Origin: Mytilus galloprovincialis
Taxonomy: Eukaryota; Mollusca; Bivalvia; Mytilida; Mytilidae
Length of the DNA stretch: 64,000 bases
Direction: 5' to 3'
NCBI RefSeq assembly: GCF_965363235.1
Contig: NC_134845.1
Coordinates: 20,772,524 to 20,836,523 of the forward strand
Positions 23,180 to 34,249 of the stretch are shown piece by piece. The position numbers and the translations under genes were made by a program. The first letter of the stretch is position 1, and each line of letters starts with the position of its first letter. Under the pieces are notes generated by a model. It ran no database searches. It had not been told where the DNA came from and saw nothing but the letters and a program-made list of their open reading frames with translations.

Positions 23180-24270
23180 AACGAGTCAATTACATAACAA
23201 TAAAACTTAATTGTCGCAAACGTTAATATAATGTTCATTTGATATTTTGTTGATTTATTTTTAGAATAGACTTTTGAAGTAGCGAATGTTTATCTGAACA
23301 GTAGACTATTTGTAATATTAATTTTATATGGCACTGGATTTAGTGCAGTACTCTGTAATATGATCTTATAATTACATTTGTATATGTTTTTATCCTGTAA
23401 TTGATATTGTCAGTATACAAATACAGGTGCACATATAATACTAAGCGATATGATGCAAATATTGCTTTTGTATTAGGTCGATATAACATATATATGTGTT
23501 ACAGTGAATTTGTATAATCAGGGATTATGTTTTTGACAAAAGTTAATGTAAAATGTTGTCAACTCGTATTCTTAGTATTTGTGTACGTGCTTAGCAATAA
23601 AAGAAAAGCTATTGTTTCACATTTATTTTTCTGTGGGTGGGGTCTGGATGAGGTGAATGTTATATTATAAAAATATAAGTACATTTTTTTTTCAAAGATT
23701 GGTAAAAAAAAACAAAATTACAACTTAAGGGCATAAGTTACAGTTACAGGGGAGGTAACGTTGCTAACGTGAGATGTTATTTTAGCGACGTCAAACTATG
23801 ACATATCGGGAAAGGATGCAGTTTTCGACTGAATTTTATCATTTAAACTGATTTAACTTTTAAACGAGTTTTATTGATCCCTCTTTTTTAAAATGACATT
23901 CGGTTTGATTACGTATGGAGATTATTTGTACCAAAATTCATGAAAAAGTCAATGATGCAATTTTTTTCAAATTTGATAAATATACAACAAAAATTGACGT
24001 TTTTTTTCTACATTCTTGAACATTTGATAAGTTTTAGTTATTTCTAAACAAAACAATTTATAAATTTATAGGATACTTATATATAAGAGAACTTATAAAT
24101 AATTTAATAAAAAGACAGCTTGTGTTTATCTTTTAAAACAAAAAAGTTATGCATTTCTATCGGGAGGGAAAATACGTCAACAAATCCAAATTTTGAGCAA
24201 ATATCTGAAATTTCGACCTCATTTTACTAAAAAAAACACACGAAGGTATACTTTATTACATATTTGAGTT
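23180..24270. other. TLR1 downstream flank, partly shared with unit 2
   Basis: 23290-23460 ('atttgtaatattaattt', 'actaagcgatatgatgc') matches 60060-60180 downstream of TLR2. This marks the far end of the duplicated block. No gene seen. Confidence 0.55.
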
Positions 24271-24668
24271 AAGGATGTACTTAGGTGAAATTATAAAATC
24301 AAGAAATCAAAATTGATACTGTATATGAAAAGAGCATATATTATGGAACAAAATTAGCTAAAAATATTGATAGGTCATGGGGCTCCCTTTCAAGACATTT
24401 GATTTTTGAAATATGGTGCGAAAAGGCATACTCGGACTTCCACCTTATAATTGCACTGGAATAATTTGGGTCTCAAATCAAAAGAAACAAAATCAAGAAT
24501 CTGCATAAATTTTGGCAATTGACCGTTTGTGTGCTGTTAAGTCTTATATGAATAGATAAATGGGTGTTATGGGGGAAAATATTTTACCTTATATGGTATG
24601 AACTAAAACCGAGGAGTCCGAACATTTAACACATATTCCAAAACTTCACCTAGGTACCTCCTTAAACA
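24271..24668. mobile_element. TIR element F (MITE), copy 2, flanked by TTAA
   Basis: Left end 'ttaaggatgtacttaggtga'; right end 'ttcacctaggtacctcctta' followed by A. TTAA stands at both edges, which would fit a piggyBac-type target if TTAA is the target rather than part of the repeat. Related in reverse to 9302-9721. It interrupts another repeat: 24100-24270 and 24669-24740 read as one dispersed sequence. Confidence 0.75.
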
Positions 24669-24739
24669 GGTAAAAAAAGCCTATATATCTTTTAAAGGGA
24701 AAAAATTCTCACCGTCAAAAATAAACTGTTGGATATGCT

Positions 24740-25660
24740 CTTAAATGAATTGATTTACATTTACCATCGTTCTGTAGTTTTGATGAATGTTTTGTAGACG
24801 AAAGGCGCGTCTAGCGTAAATATAAAATTTCAATCCTGATATCTATTATGAGTTTATTTGACAATACGGTCGAAAAATAATTCTTGCAAAAATGTTAATT
24901 ATTTGTAAATGTTGCATCATAAATTTATCTGTAGATATGAAAACTATCCTATTCTTCAAAAGTCTGTGTGATTGCTTGTTGAACATAGTAAACATATTCA
25001 GTAAATGAAAGTTAAATAAACCCAGCTTTAAGTAAAAGTTATTATTCACAAAGAAATGTATAGGAACATCATAACATGTAATGTAGACGATAACTAACGT
25101 CAGTACCTAAAATCTATACCTCAATACCATCGTATATTATTTGTAAAGATAATGCGGAAGATTTATTTACAAGCTCTAAACATCTTCCGATGATTTGCTT
25201 TTAGAAAAAGGACGAGACAAGACGTTTTTGGCATAATCCTGGTTCATCAACTTTTTGCTCAGACATACGTGACGTTTTATTATGTCTGAGCTGCAAGCTC
25301 TTTAAAACTGAATGAAATGCATATCCCAATTTGCATAATACTTTGATATATAGCTACTCTGGTGGGTTTGTTGTTTTGGGGGAGTGGATAGGGGTGTGTG
25401 GGGAGGAGGTGAGGATGTTTCAGAGCAATCATTTCTGACTTTAAAACGTTTAACGAAGTTTTAATGTGTTTCTGATTAAAGCTTTTTAGTCGTACACATT
25501 TATGCTATTAGTTAGAGCTGTACTGGCTTTCCGTAGGCCCAAAAGCCTTATAAAGGCTTGCTGTTGAGAGCTTATTTGTCACCTAATTCAGGCTATCATT
25601 TTCTTTGTTCTTGTAAAGGATGAGGAAACAAACAATGTCTGACTTGCAATCAAATACTGA
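24740..25660. other. intergenic, no gene seen
   Basis: AT-rich. A short decayed match to repeat E lies near 24795 ('gacgaaaggcgcgtctagcg'). A G-rich patch ('gggggagtggataggggtg') lies at 25379-25400. Nothing else is supported. Confidence 0.5.
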
Positions 25661-25679
25661 ATATACTTTTAACAGCCAC

Positions 25680-26445
25680 TCCACTGGTTCGGAATATGTC
25701 ATCTATAATACTAAAATTACGAGGTCCAATTTGTCAGCCGTCATCACGTAAAAACGACGAATCACAGAATTCAACTTTATATATAACTAATATAGTACAA
25801 AGGTGTAGATTAAAAATTACACCACTCCAGGCCCTTTTGTTTTCCACGTAATTAATATGGCCAATAATTAAGAAGTTCCGGGTCGAGTCCGCTACCGATA
25901 ACAATAGTATATTCACCTGTTACCTATTACCTTATCTGTACATTCCGCATCTGACAGGCGCACCACCAAACGTTGTATTCAGGATTAATATGCTATTTAC
26001 ACGGGTCATAACCACAGGGTTGACACTACTAAATTGTCAAATTGTTACCTATTGTAGTATTTTAATCAGTAAGACTTTCTAAGATAACAATACGAATACT
26101 AAAAATCTGGACAAAAAATAAGGCGTATAGGTACAGTTTTCAATTTGTTAGTGGGCATGACGTAAAACAGCGAAGCAAATAATTCAACTTTATTTATAAC
26201 TTATATAGGACAATGCTGTTGATTAAAGAATACTCCATTCCAGGACCTTTCGTTTTCCAAATAATTAATATTATTGTTTCAGTTCGACGGGTTCAAACAG
26301 AAAGACTTGAAAGCAGAGAAAAACTGTGTATCTTATAATCGGCATGACTTTATCAGATGACAATACTAATACTAAAATAAGGCTTGCGCATAGTTATATA
26401 CTTTAATTCAGTCACGGACCCGTGATATCATGGGTGTGTTCTAGT
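25680..26445 (-). repeat. dispersed repeat D, reverse copy, internally repeated
   Basis: Reverse-complement match to 36556-37220. In this orientation it ends 'gacccgtgatatcatgggtg', the complement of the terminal 'acccgtgatatcgcgggtc' at 36566. Two related blocks, each with 'cttttgttttcca' or 'ctttcgttttcca', lie at about 25720-25920 and 26160-26310. No reading frame; class unknown. Confidence 0.7.
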
Positions 26446-26502
26446 ATTATGTGATATTAATTGCAAGACTACAAATAATGTGTATTTTCTACAGTTTAAA
26501 TG

Positions 26503-26812
26503 TGGTAAACAGTATATTTATGAGTCAGACCAACAAGTTCACAAACGTAGGGACGGCCATCGTAGCGTCTATGAATAGTAGCCAGAGTTTCCTCTCAGTC
26601 GACATGTGAGATCCCCTGGCCATACTAATGCAGACATGAATCGACTGACTATTACAATCATAGACCACAAAACTGCTTGGTCACAGGATGGTAGACTCAC
26701 TATGGAAAGATTTAAGATAAGAAAATTAAAAACTTTGTCACAAATGTCATCAATGAAAAGGCGTGATTTAAGTTCGCGCAGCGCTTTTCTTTTGGGTCAG
26801 TTTGCATCTTAA
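26503..26812 (+). pseudogene. GIY-YIG endonuclease fragment of a Penelope-like retroelement (broken)
   Basis: The translated stretch has the features of the C-terminal endonuclease of Penelope-like elements: a CGKQYIYE segment (the YIG part), KRRDGHR, RSPGHTN, then TIIDHKTAW and IRKLKTL. It is a fragment with no reverse transcriptase on the same strand next to it, and it is broken. Penelope-like elements carry no capsid. It could also be a domesticated relic, but nothing suggests selection. Confidence 0.7.
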
Positions 26813-26867
26813 TACGCAGTTTCTGTTGCTATTCCTTTACATTTGTCATATCTCAATTTCAAGTAAT

Positions 26868-27118
26868 ACACAAGAGGCACGAAAGATACCAGAGGGACAG
26901 TCAAACTCATAGATTGAAAGTAAACTGACAACGCCATGGTTAAAAATAAAAAGACAAACGGACAAATAATAGTACAGAAAACAGAATATACGAACCCCAC
27001 CAAAAACTGGGGGTGATCTCATGTGCTCCAGAAGGGTAAGTAGATCCTGCTCCACAAGTGGAACCCGTCGTGTTTCCTATGTTATTACAAATCCGGTAAA
27101 TAGTCTAATTCGGTACAA
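26868..27118 (-). mobile_element. truncated 3' tail of the reverse-transcriptase element (family B)
   Basis: Close match to the tail at 27435-27720: 'gaaagataccagagggacag', 'cgaaccccaccaaaaact', 'aaatccggtaaatagtctaa'. It stops just where the coding region of the longer copy would begin, as expected of a 5'-truncated retrocopy. Confidence 0.85.
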
Positions 27119-27122
27119 GTTT

Positions 27123-27190
27123 ACATCACAGTATGCTACTTTTGACAAAAGTTTAAAAAAGTATGCTACTTTTGACAAAAGTTAAAACAA
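27123..27190 (+). repeat. short tandem repeat, two units
   Basis: 'gtatgctacttttgacaaaa' occurs twice, about 31 bases apart. Confidence 0.7.
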
Positions 27191-27434
27191 AAAACATTAT
27201 CAAACTGCTATTTATTTGGGATGTGTTAATGTGCTGCTACTTTTGTAATTACTTTCCCGATGTAAAATTTTATATTTAAGTTTTTATCCCTGATAACATC
27301 GGTTGGCTATACATTCAGGAATGTATTTCTACACAGCCTTTGTTGTTATATCTTAACTTTTGTTAACCTATTAAATTTTCGAAATGTACCAGTTCGTATG
27401 ACACATTACTTTTTGTAGAAGCATATTGATGCAG

Positions 27435-28500
27435 CTTCTGTTGGATATACCTAAAAGAGGGACGAAAGATACCAAAGGGACAGTCAAACTCATAAATCTA
27501 AAACAAACTGACAACGCCATGGCTAAAAATGAAAAAGACAAACAGAAAAACAATAGTACACATGACACAACATAGAAAACTAAAGAATAAACAACACGAA
27601 CCCCACCAAAAACTAGGGGTGATCTCAGGTGCTCCGGAAGGGTAAGCAGATCCTGCTCCACATGTGGCACCCGTCGTGTTGCTTATGTGATTACAAATCC
27701 GGTAAATAGTCTAATTCGGTAGGTCATCATGAAAGGGAAGGGGATTGTAGATACGACGTAAGGAACATATCCGATATCATTTGTGAAACGGTTATTCCAT
27801 AACGGTCAACCAACTCGTGATGGCGTCCGTAAAATTTACGAAGGGATGATTTCAACTTCACCATTTGGAACTCTTGGTTTAATAGCTTCCTTGTGAGCAG
27901 TAACCCTCTATCAAGAAAATCATGATAGGAAATACAAGCACGGGAATATCGTATCAATTGGGAGATATATACCCCGTATGCAGGTGCTGCTGGAATGTTG
28001 CTACTTAGAAATGGAAAGTTCACAATTGGAAAGCTGAAATCATCTCCTTTGTCGTAAAGTTTTGTTTTCAACCGACCCTCATTGTCAATTTCTAGATGTA
28101 AGTCAAGATATGAAGCCGACTTAACTGTATCTGTAGTATCCTTTATCTCCAATTCGATGGGATAGATGGTTTCCACATAGTCACCAAATTTTGAATTGTT
28201 TAGTGAAAGAAAGTCATCTATATAGCGGAAAGTAGAGTTAAAGGATATTGCTAACTTCTTATCTTTCTTCCTAAGAAGTTCCTGCATGAAGTCAGACTCA
28301 TAATAATAAAGAAACAAGTCGGCAAGTAGAGGGGCACAGTTTGTTCCCATTGGGATGCAGACAGTCTATTGAAAAACACGTCCTCCGAACGTTACAAATA
28401 TGTTGTCAATCAAGAAATCAAGCATCTTGATAATATCGGTTTCAGAGAATTTTTTCTGAATGAATTTATAACTTACAAATTTTACCGGATAGGTCTTAGG
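27435..28500 (-). mobile_element. reverse-transcriptase retroelement, C-terminal part with 3' tail (broken, 5'-truncated)
   Basis: On the minus strand an open frame of 207 codons (28350-27727) has reverse-transcriptase motifs: MGTNCAPLLADLFLYYYE, then the catalytic box FRYIDDFLSLNN, then SYLDLHLEID and PAYGVYISQLIRYSRAC with a thumb-like end. The recognisable protein continues further upstream but is broken. After the coding part comes a tail of about 285 bp (27720-27435). The same tail occurs alone at 26868-27118, 51083-51397 and 2911-3050. I lean to a Penelope-like reverse transcriptase because of the GIY-YIG fragment nearby, but that fragment is on the other strand and need not be the same family. 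No capsid or envelope part is present. Confidence 0.8.
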
Positions 28501-29100
28501 AGTTGAATATGGAACAAGTTTCTTTTCTTTTAAAAGAAAGCAACTTGTTTTACATACAACTTATAAGACCTAGCTAACTGATAAATAGACAAGAATTAAC
28601 AAAAAACATACTACAAATGGCAGACATCTACAATCACGTAATAGCATACATGCAACCTCAAACATGTGACACATATGAAAAAAGCACAGCTCGAAGATGG
28701 TGTTAGATATTTGTGTTTTAAAAAAAATGCCGTTTTAGTATGGATATTGATGTAACAAAACGAAACAGAAAAAGTAAAAAAAAAAAAAAAAACAGTCGCA
28801 ACAACACAAAAGTTAGAAAAATGTTCACATCCAATTTCATCAGACAAAAACAAAATGATTGTGTAAAATAATGTTCAAAATGTCAAAACAGTTCCTGACT
28901 TGCAGGTTCAAACCGGTACTGTGTACTTAAAATAAATCATTTCATTTGAATGCAAATAATTGTAAAAGTGTGTTGAATCGAGTCATTGCATATTTATACA
29001 AACCACTTGAATTAAATCATTGTATAAGTTTGAAAATAATTGTAAAACTGGCCACTTGGAATAAATCATTTTACAATAATACAAAAAAATGCTAACCTGT
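28451..29100 (+). repeat. long direct repeat, copy 1 (650 bp)
   Basis: Nearly identical to 29743-30390, from 'tttttctgaatgaatttata' to 'aaaaaaatgctaa'. It holds a near-palindrome ('aacaagtttctttt' / 'aaaagaaagcaacttgtt', about 28516-28552) and ends in decayed repeats of 'attgtaaaactg'. Its left edge overlaps the reverse-transcriptase coding area. The minus-strand frame at 28611-28853 is repeat sequence. Confidence 0.9.
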
Positions 29101-29229
29101 GTTTTTTTGGATTATTTTTAAAATTGTACAAGCGTTGTTGTATTTGGTTTCAATTGTACAGAATAATGGTTTTTATAGCTATATAAAAATAGATTGGTAT
29201 GATTCATTTTACATTATACTTTTTTTTCT

Positions 29230-29556
29230 TTAGGAAATTGTACAAACGAGCAGTTCATATTTATGCATGTAAAACAATGAAGCCTAGATCATCAAACAAT
29301 TTTTAAACTATGCGTTCGTTTATTATTATGGAATGTGCAATTTTACCAAAGTTTGTTGAACTGGGCATGCGTTGTTTTACAATTTTCATATGATATGTAC
29401 ATCATGCACAATTCCCCAGGAAATAGTACAATTGAGCAGTTCATACATGCATATAAAACAATGAAGCCTAGATCATCAAACAATTGTTAAACTATGCGTT
29501 CGTTTATTATTATGGAATGCGCAATTTAGCAAAGTTTGTTGAAATGGGCATGTTAT
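29230..29556 (+). repeat. two direct copies of a 135-bp unit
   Basis: 'gaagcctagatcatcaaaca' and 'atgcgttcgtttattattat' occur in each of 29232-29370 and 29420-29556. They lie between the two long direct repeats. Confidence 0.85.
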
Positions 29557-29742
29557 ATAGAAACATGTCATTGACATATGATGTGAATCATAAAATACAT
29601 TTATACAATTATATACATATCAATTTGATATTATTTACACCCGGCCAATTGGACCTATATGTCACTTTAGCAATTTTATATCATATTCGAAAATTGTAAA
29701 AGTTTACAAAATAAAAATACAGAAATAGACGTAAAGTTGGTG

Positions 29743-30390
29743 TTTTTCTGAATGAATTTATAACTTACAAATTTAACCGGATAGGTCTTAGAAGTTGAAT
29801 GTGGAACAAGTTTCTTTTCTTTTAAAAGAAAGCAACTTGTTTTACATACAACTTATAAGACCTAGCTAACTGATAAATAGACACGAATTAACAAAAAACA
29901 TACTACAAATGGCAGACATCTACAATCACGTAATAGCATACATGCAACCTCAAACATGTGACACATATGAAAAAAGCACAGCTCGAAGATGGTGTTAGAT
30001 ATTTGTGTTTTAAAAAAAGGTCGTTTTAGTATGGATATTGATGTAACAAAACGAAACAGAAAAAGTAAAAAAAAAAAAAAAACAGTCGCAACAACACAAA
30101 AGTTAGAAAAATGTTCACATCCAACTTCATCAGACAAAAACAAAATGATTGTGTAAAATAATGTTCAAAATGTCAAAACAGTTTCTGACTTGCAGATTCA
30201 AACCGGTACTGTGTACTTAAAATAAATCATTTCATTTGAATGCAAATAATTGTAAAACTGTGTTGAATCGAGTCATTGCATATTTATACAAACCACTTGA
30301 ATTAAATCATTGTATAAGTTTGAAAATAATTGTAAAACTGTCCTATTGGAATAAATCATTTTACAATAATACAAAAAAATGCTAATCTGT
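29743..30390 (+). repeat. long direct repeat, copy 2
   Basis: Second copy of 28451-29100 with few differences, so the duplication is recent. The minus frame at 29862-30143 is again a repeat artefact. Confidence 0.9.
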
Positions 30391-30860
30391 GAACATAAAT
30401 TGCATCGTTGCAGATTTATGCAAAACTGTGCACTTGAATCATTGCATAACTATGAAAATAATCCAAAAACTGTGACTTGCATTATTATTAAATCATTTCA
30501 TAATCATAAAAAAAAAATGCTAATCTGTGCAGTTAAAGTTAATCATTGGAGAATTATGAAAACAATTGTAGAAATATGCACGTGAATTTGTTAACTTGAT
30601 ATTCAAAGAAAAAAACCTGTTTTGAATTAAACAAAATTGAATGAATTAGGAATTCAAAGTAATTGTTGAATTAATAACTTGAATTAAATGATTGCAGAAT
30701 TATGCAAACAATGGTAACACTGTGCACTTGAATTAAAGCCTTGAATAATCGTGACCATGGATAATCATGCAAGAAGTTGTAAAACCGTGCACTTGAAATA
30801 AAACCATGCATACTCATGCAAAAAGTTGAAAAAATAATGCATTTGAATTTCAATCATTTT
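30240..30860 (+). repeat. degenerate tandem repeat, roughly 60-bp unit
   Basis: Irregular recurrences of 'cttgaattaaat', 'attatgcaaa' or 'attatgaaaa', and 'ttgtaaaactgtg'. The same motif is present at 28930-29095 and 32698-32820. No gene. Confidence 0.7.
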
Positions 30861-31165
30861 GACATGTTTGCTAAATTAATCGTGTAATACGATACATGCA
30901 GCATTTTGCTAATAGTGCTCGGAACTTATAAAACTGGCTGAATTATGCATGCCCGATTAATCTGATCTTTGTCTTTTTTGGCATGCCCAGTTCTACATTT
31001 ATCTGTACCCATTCATACCTGCATAAAAGACATCCCCTTTTCTGAAAAAATTCAAATAAACTTATAACATTGGTTAAAATACCTAAAACTCAAAACGTTG
31101 AAAAAAATTGCGTTCAATATAGTAGTACGATATTGAACTCAACCCAGATATCTTCAAATCATAGT
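30720..31165 (+). repeat. direct repeat P, copy 1 (about 440 bp)
   Basis: Starts 'gtgcacttgaattaaagcct' and continues through 'ggcatgcccagttctacatt' to 'tcaacccagatatcttcaaa'. Copy 2 is at 32698-33135. Confidence 0.9.
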
Positions 31166-31169
31166 TTTC

Positions 31170-31780
31170 AAAACCCGTACTTTAAGGTCACAAATGAAAG
31201 TGAATACCAAATTTATATTAGTAATTACTAAATGTTTTATATAAAAAAGATTATTGAAGATTATTATACCAGGATCTCAATATACCATTAGCGGCTCTCA
31301 TCGACCTGGGGTTGATTTAAACTGTTGTTTATAGATAAGTCCTTACTAGAGTTATTGCCCTTTGATTTTGTTCATTTAGTTTTTGGGTTTCTTTATATCT
31401 GCAAAATTAAAATCGATAGACAGAAACTAGAATATGAACGAAACTAAGCAGCAAGACAATATCTACAATAACGACAATTATGGCATATGGTTTACATATT
31501 CATTTGGAGTTAAAACCAAAGTTATCGTGATATAATAAGTATGATATTTTGGGACTTAACACTTATCCTAAACGACCTTATTTAGATATAAGAAGATGAT
31601 GTGGTATGAGTGTCAATGAGACAATTTTCAACCCAAGTCAACCAGTATAGGTCAATATCTATATTGTTTTTGTTTTCCCCTAGATGCAACAGCATATTCA
31701 AACCTTGACCGATATAATGATTTTGAAGTTATTTCAGTATTTGAAGTAATTATGGCAAGAAAGAATATATACATGTCACA
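31170..31780. other. intergenic, no gene seen
   Basis: AT-rich. A short reverse end of repeat A lies at 31590-31640 ('gatgatgtggtatgagtgtc'). Confidence 0.5.
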
Positions 31781-32292
31781 ATTTAACATATAACAATTCA
31801 ATCATTTCAAAACATAGAATTTTCCAATTCCTTGTAATCGGTATCATGAACTCAAAGGTAATCACACTATTGATCCGTATTTACCTTAGACGAAAACAAA
31901 GTTAGTACTGTTTTCAAGTCACCGGTTATTACTGCTATTTTTAAGGTAAACTATTGAAAACAAAGCAGGACGTAAAAAAATTATACGAGGTATTGTTTAG
32001 GTCAAATTCTGCATGCACGTTTATTGCGAATATCGCAATGGCATTTGAAATGGTTCTTCGAAATAATGACCGTTACACTTCATTAAAGCCATGACTCGAT
32101 TTTTTGGTTAAACATTTTACTGCGGTCAGCTTTTAAAGGGGATGAGATCAAATAATACCTCTCTATATTGTTTTTGTTTTTCATACCACATCCAATTGAA
32201 GAAATATAAGACTGATCCCCTTTTAAAACAGTCAAAAAGCGTATCTGTTTTCAGCAAGCTATAACCGATGTTCTTTTCCAGTAAGAATATTT

Positions 32293-32700
32293 TTTTATAA
32301 GCGTCGATCATATGTTACTGATGTTCAAAATCTGTTATCCAAATGATTTTTTAGTGGAAAGAACAAAATGTTGATTCATTAATTTTTGGCAATTCTTGTA
32401 CTAGTATACAAAATTGAATTAATTTATTTCTTGTGTGAAAGTCTTGTAAACAAGGTTGACATTCGGGACGTAAATTCAAATAAATCTTTGTTGAATAAGA
32501 GGAAGTTTTATTGGGATAGTTTTATGCACATAGTTTAATATAACTATCAGTTGCTTTGTTCTATGTTAATTTATTAATTTATTAAACAGGAATTTGATGT
32601 ATAAACTCTTTCTTGAGGTAAGTACAGTTTAGATTTTTGAAATACAGTTTTACAATTTGCAACAGACCATAGCGATTCAATACTTTAGTTGGAAGCAGGT
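32293..32700 (+). repeat. TLR-upstream cassette, orphan copy 1
   Basis: From 'tataagcgtcgatcatatgt' to 'ctttagttggaagcaggt'. Nearly identical to 33134-33525 except for about 20 bases lost in the second copy. Contains the donor-like 'gaggtaagt' (exon edge 32617). Confidence 0.9.
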
Positions 32701-33135
32701 GCACTTGAATTAAAGCCTTGAATAATCGTGACCATGGATAATAATGCAAGAAGTTGTAAAACCGTGCACTTGAAATAAAACCATGCAAAAAGTTGAAAAA
32801 ATAATGCATTTGAATTTCAATCATTTTGAAATGTTTGCTAAAATTAATCGTGTAATACGATACATGCAGCATTTTGCTAATAGTGCTCGGAACTTATAAA
32901 ACTGGCTGAATTATGCATGCCCGATTAATCTGATCTTTGTCTTTTTTGGCATGCCCAGTTCTACATTTATCTGTACCCATTCATACCTGCATAAAAGACA
33001 TCCCCTTTTCTGAAAAATTTCAAATAAACTTATAACATTGGTTAAAATACCTAAAGCTCAAAACGTTGAAAAAAATTGCGTTCAATATAGTAGTACTATA
33101 TTGAACTCAACCCAGATATCTTCAAATCAGAGTTT
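32698..33135 (+). repeat. direct repeat P, copy 2
   Basis: Copy of 30720-31165, placed between the two orphan cassettes. It joins the cassettes without filler: 'gaagcaggt|gcacttg' at the left and 'cagagttt|ttataagcg' at the right. Confidence 0.9.
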
Positions 33136-33525
33136 TTATAAGCGTCGATCATATGTTACTGATGTTCAAAATCTGTTACAAAAATGAATTTTTAGTGGAA
33201 AAGAACAAAATGTTGATTCATTAATTTTTGGCAATTCTTGTACTAGTATACAAAATTGAATTAATTTATTTCTTGTGTGAAAGTCTTGTAAACAAGTTTG
33301 ACATTCGGGACGTAAATTCAAATAAGAGGAAGTTTTATTGGGATCGATGCACATAGTTTAATATAACTATCAGTTGCTTTGTTCTATGTTAATTTATTAA
33401 TTTATTAAACAGGAATTTGATGTATAAACTCTTTCTTGAGGTAAGTACAGTTTAGATTTTTGAAATACAGTTTTACAATTTGCAACAGACCATAGCGATT
33501 CAATACTTTAGTTGGAAGCAGGTAT
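33134..33525 (+). repeat. TLR-upstream cassette, orphan copy 2
   Basis: Second copy of 32293-32700, with the donor-like 'gaggtaagt' (exon edge 33440). The following 33530-33640 resembles 15310-15420 upstream of TLR1. Confidence 0.9.
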
Positions 33526-34159
33526 CAAAGCAATCCTGTACATAAAATGATAAAAAAAAAAGAAATCGTTATCGCTGTCCAGTAGTTCTTATGTGTTAGT
33601 TCTGTCATGGTTAACTATTATAGAACATTGTATCCTCGAATTGCATCCGAAGTCGCCTTCATAAATTGTTAGAAGGTAAAATTGACATGTATTGGAAGAT
33701 AAAAACGTTAGTTATGGTTTCAAAATTGACGCACACTTTAATGCGTCATTTTCTAGCATTGTCTTAATTATTGTATTCATAAACCTAAATCTAGAAAAAC
33801 GCTCTATATTCAAACTAAATTTTTTCCATATCTAAATATAAGATAAAGTATAAGATCTACTAATTACAAATTAGATGCAATAATTATTTATAACGCTTCT
33901 CAGGCAAAAACAAATCTTCCAAAGATGATAAATATGTAGTTGTTTTCATGCAAAATTTACTAAACGCATTCAAATTTCTACGATGTACAATAAGCTTTCG
34001 GGGTTTCTGACCCTTTCAGGACGGAAATTCTAGATGCATTATTCACCTTTAACGACAATGTGTTGTCGGTTAGGCAGAAAAAGCCTTTGATAATATTATT
34101 CAATGCATCAATTATTATTTGGAATATTGAAAAAAAAAGGACTCTTAAAATTTTGATGT

Positions 34160-34240
34160 GGGTTCATGGTGAAGTGGTTAATATCGATAGCTGCAATGCT
34201 GAAGGTCCCGTGCTCGATTCTGACTGAGAGCGCACAAAAT
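34160..34240 (+). ncRNA. tRNA-like sequence with A and B boxes (tRNA relic or SINE head)
   Basis: TGGTGAAGTGG (34167-34177) fits the RNA polymerase III A-box pattern, and GCTCGATTC (34212-34220) is close to the B box at normal spacing. The T-stem does not pair well, so a working tRNA is unlikely. A tRNA-derived SINE head or decayed tRNA is more plausible. Confidence 0.35.
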
Positions 34241-34249
34241 TCCAGGACA

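Larger units (their letters stand above)
31790..33650 (+). other. orphan copy of the TLR upstream region, without a TLR
   Basis: 'attgatccgtatttacctta' (31869) matches 13252 and 53318; 'gtcaccggttattactgc' matches 53367; 'gcatgcacg' near 32012 matches 13432 and 53892. The cassette with 'accatagcgattc' and the 'gaggtaagt' donor follows at 32610. The order is that of the TLR upstream region, but after 33650 there is no TLR coding sequence. Within it, blocks were shuffled: the cassette (32293-32700), repeat P (32698-33135), the cassette again (33134-33525). Confidence 0.75.

Noticed and set aside
27371-27670. 99-codon minus-strand frame
   Set aside because: Lies in the untranslated tail of the reverse-transcriptase element; related tails elsewhere do not keep the frame.
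28611-30143. Minus frames at 28611-28853 and 29862-30143
   Set aside because: Both are the same long direct repeat. The frames include a poly-A/T-coded Phe run and have no homologue.
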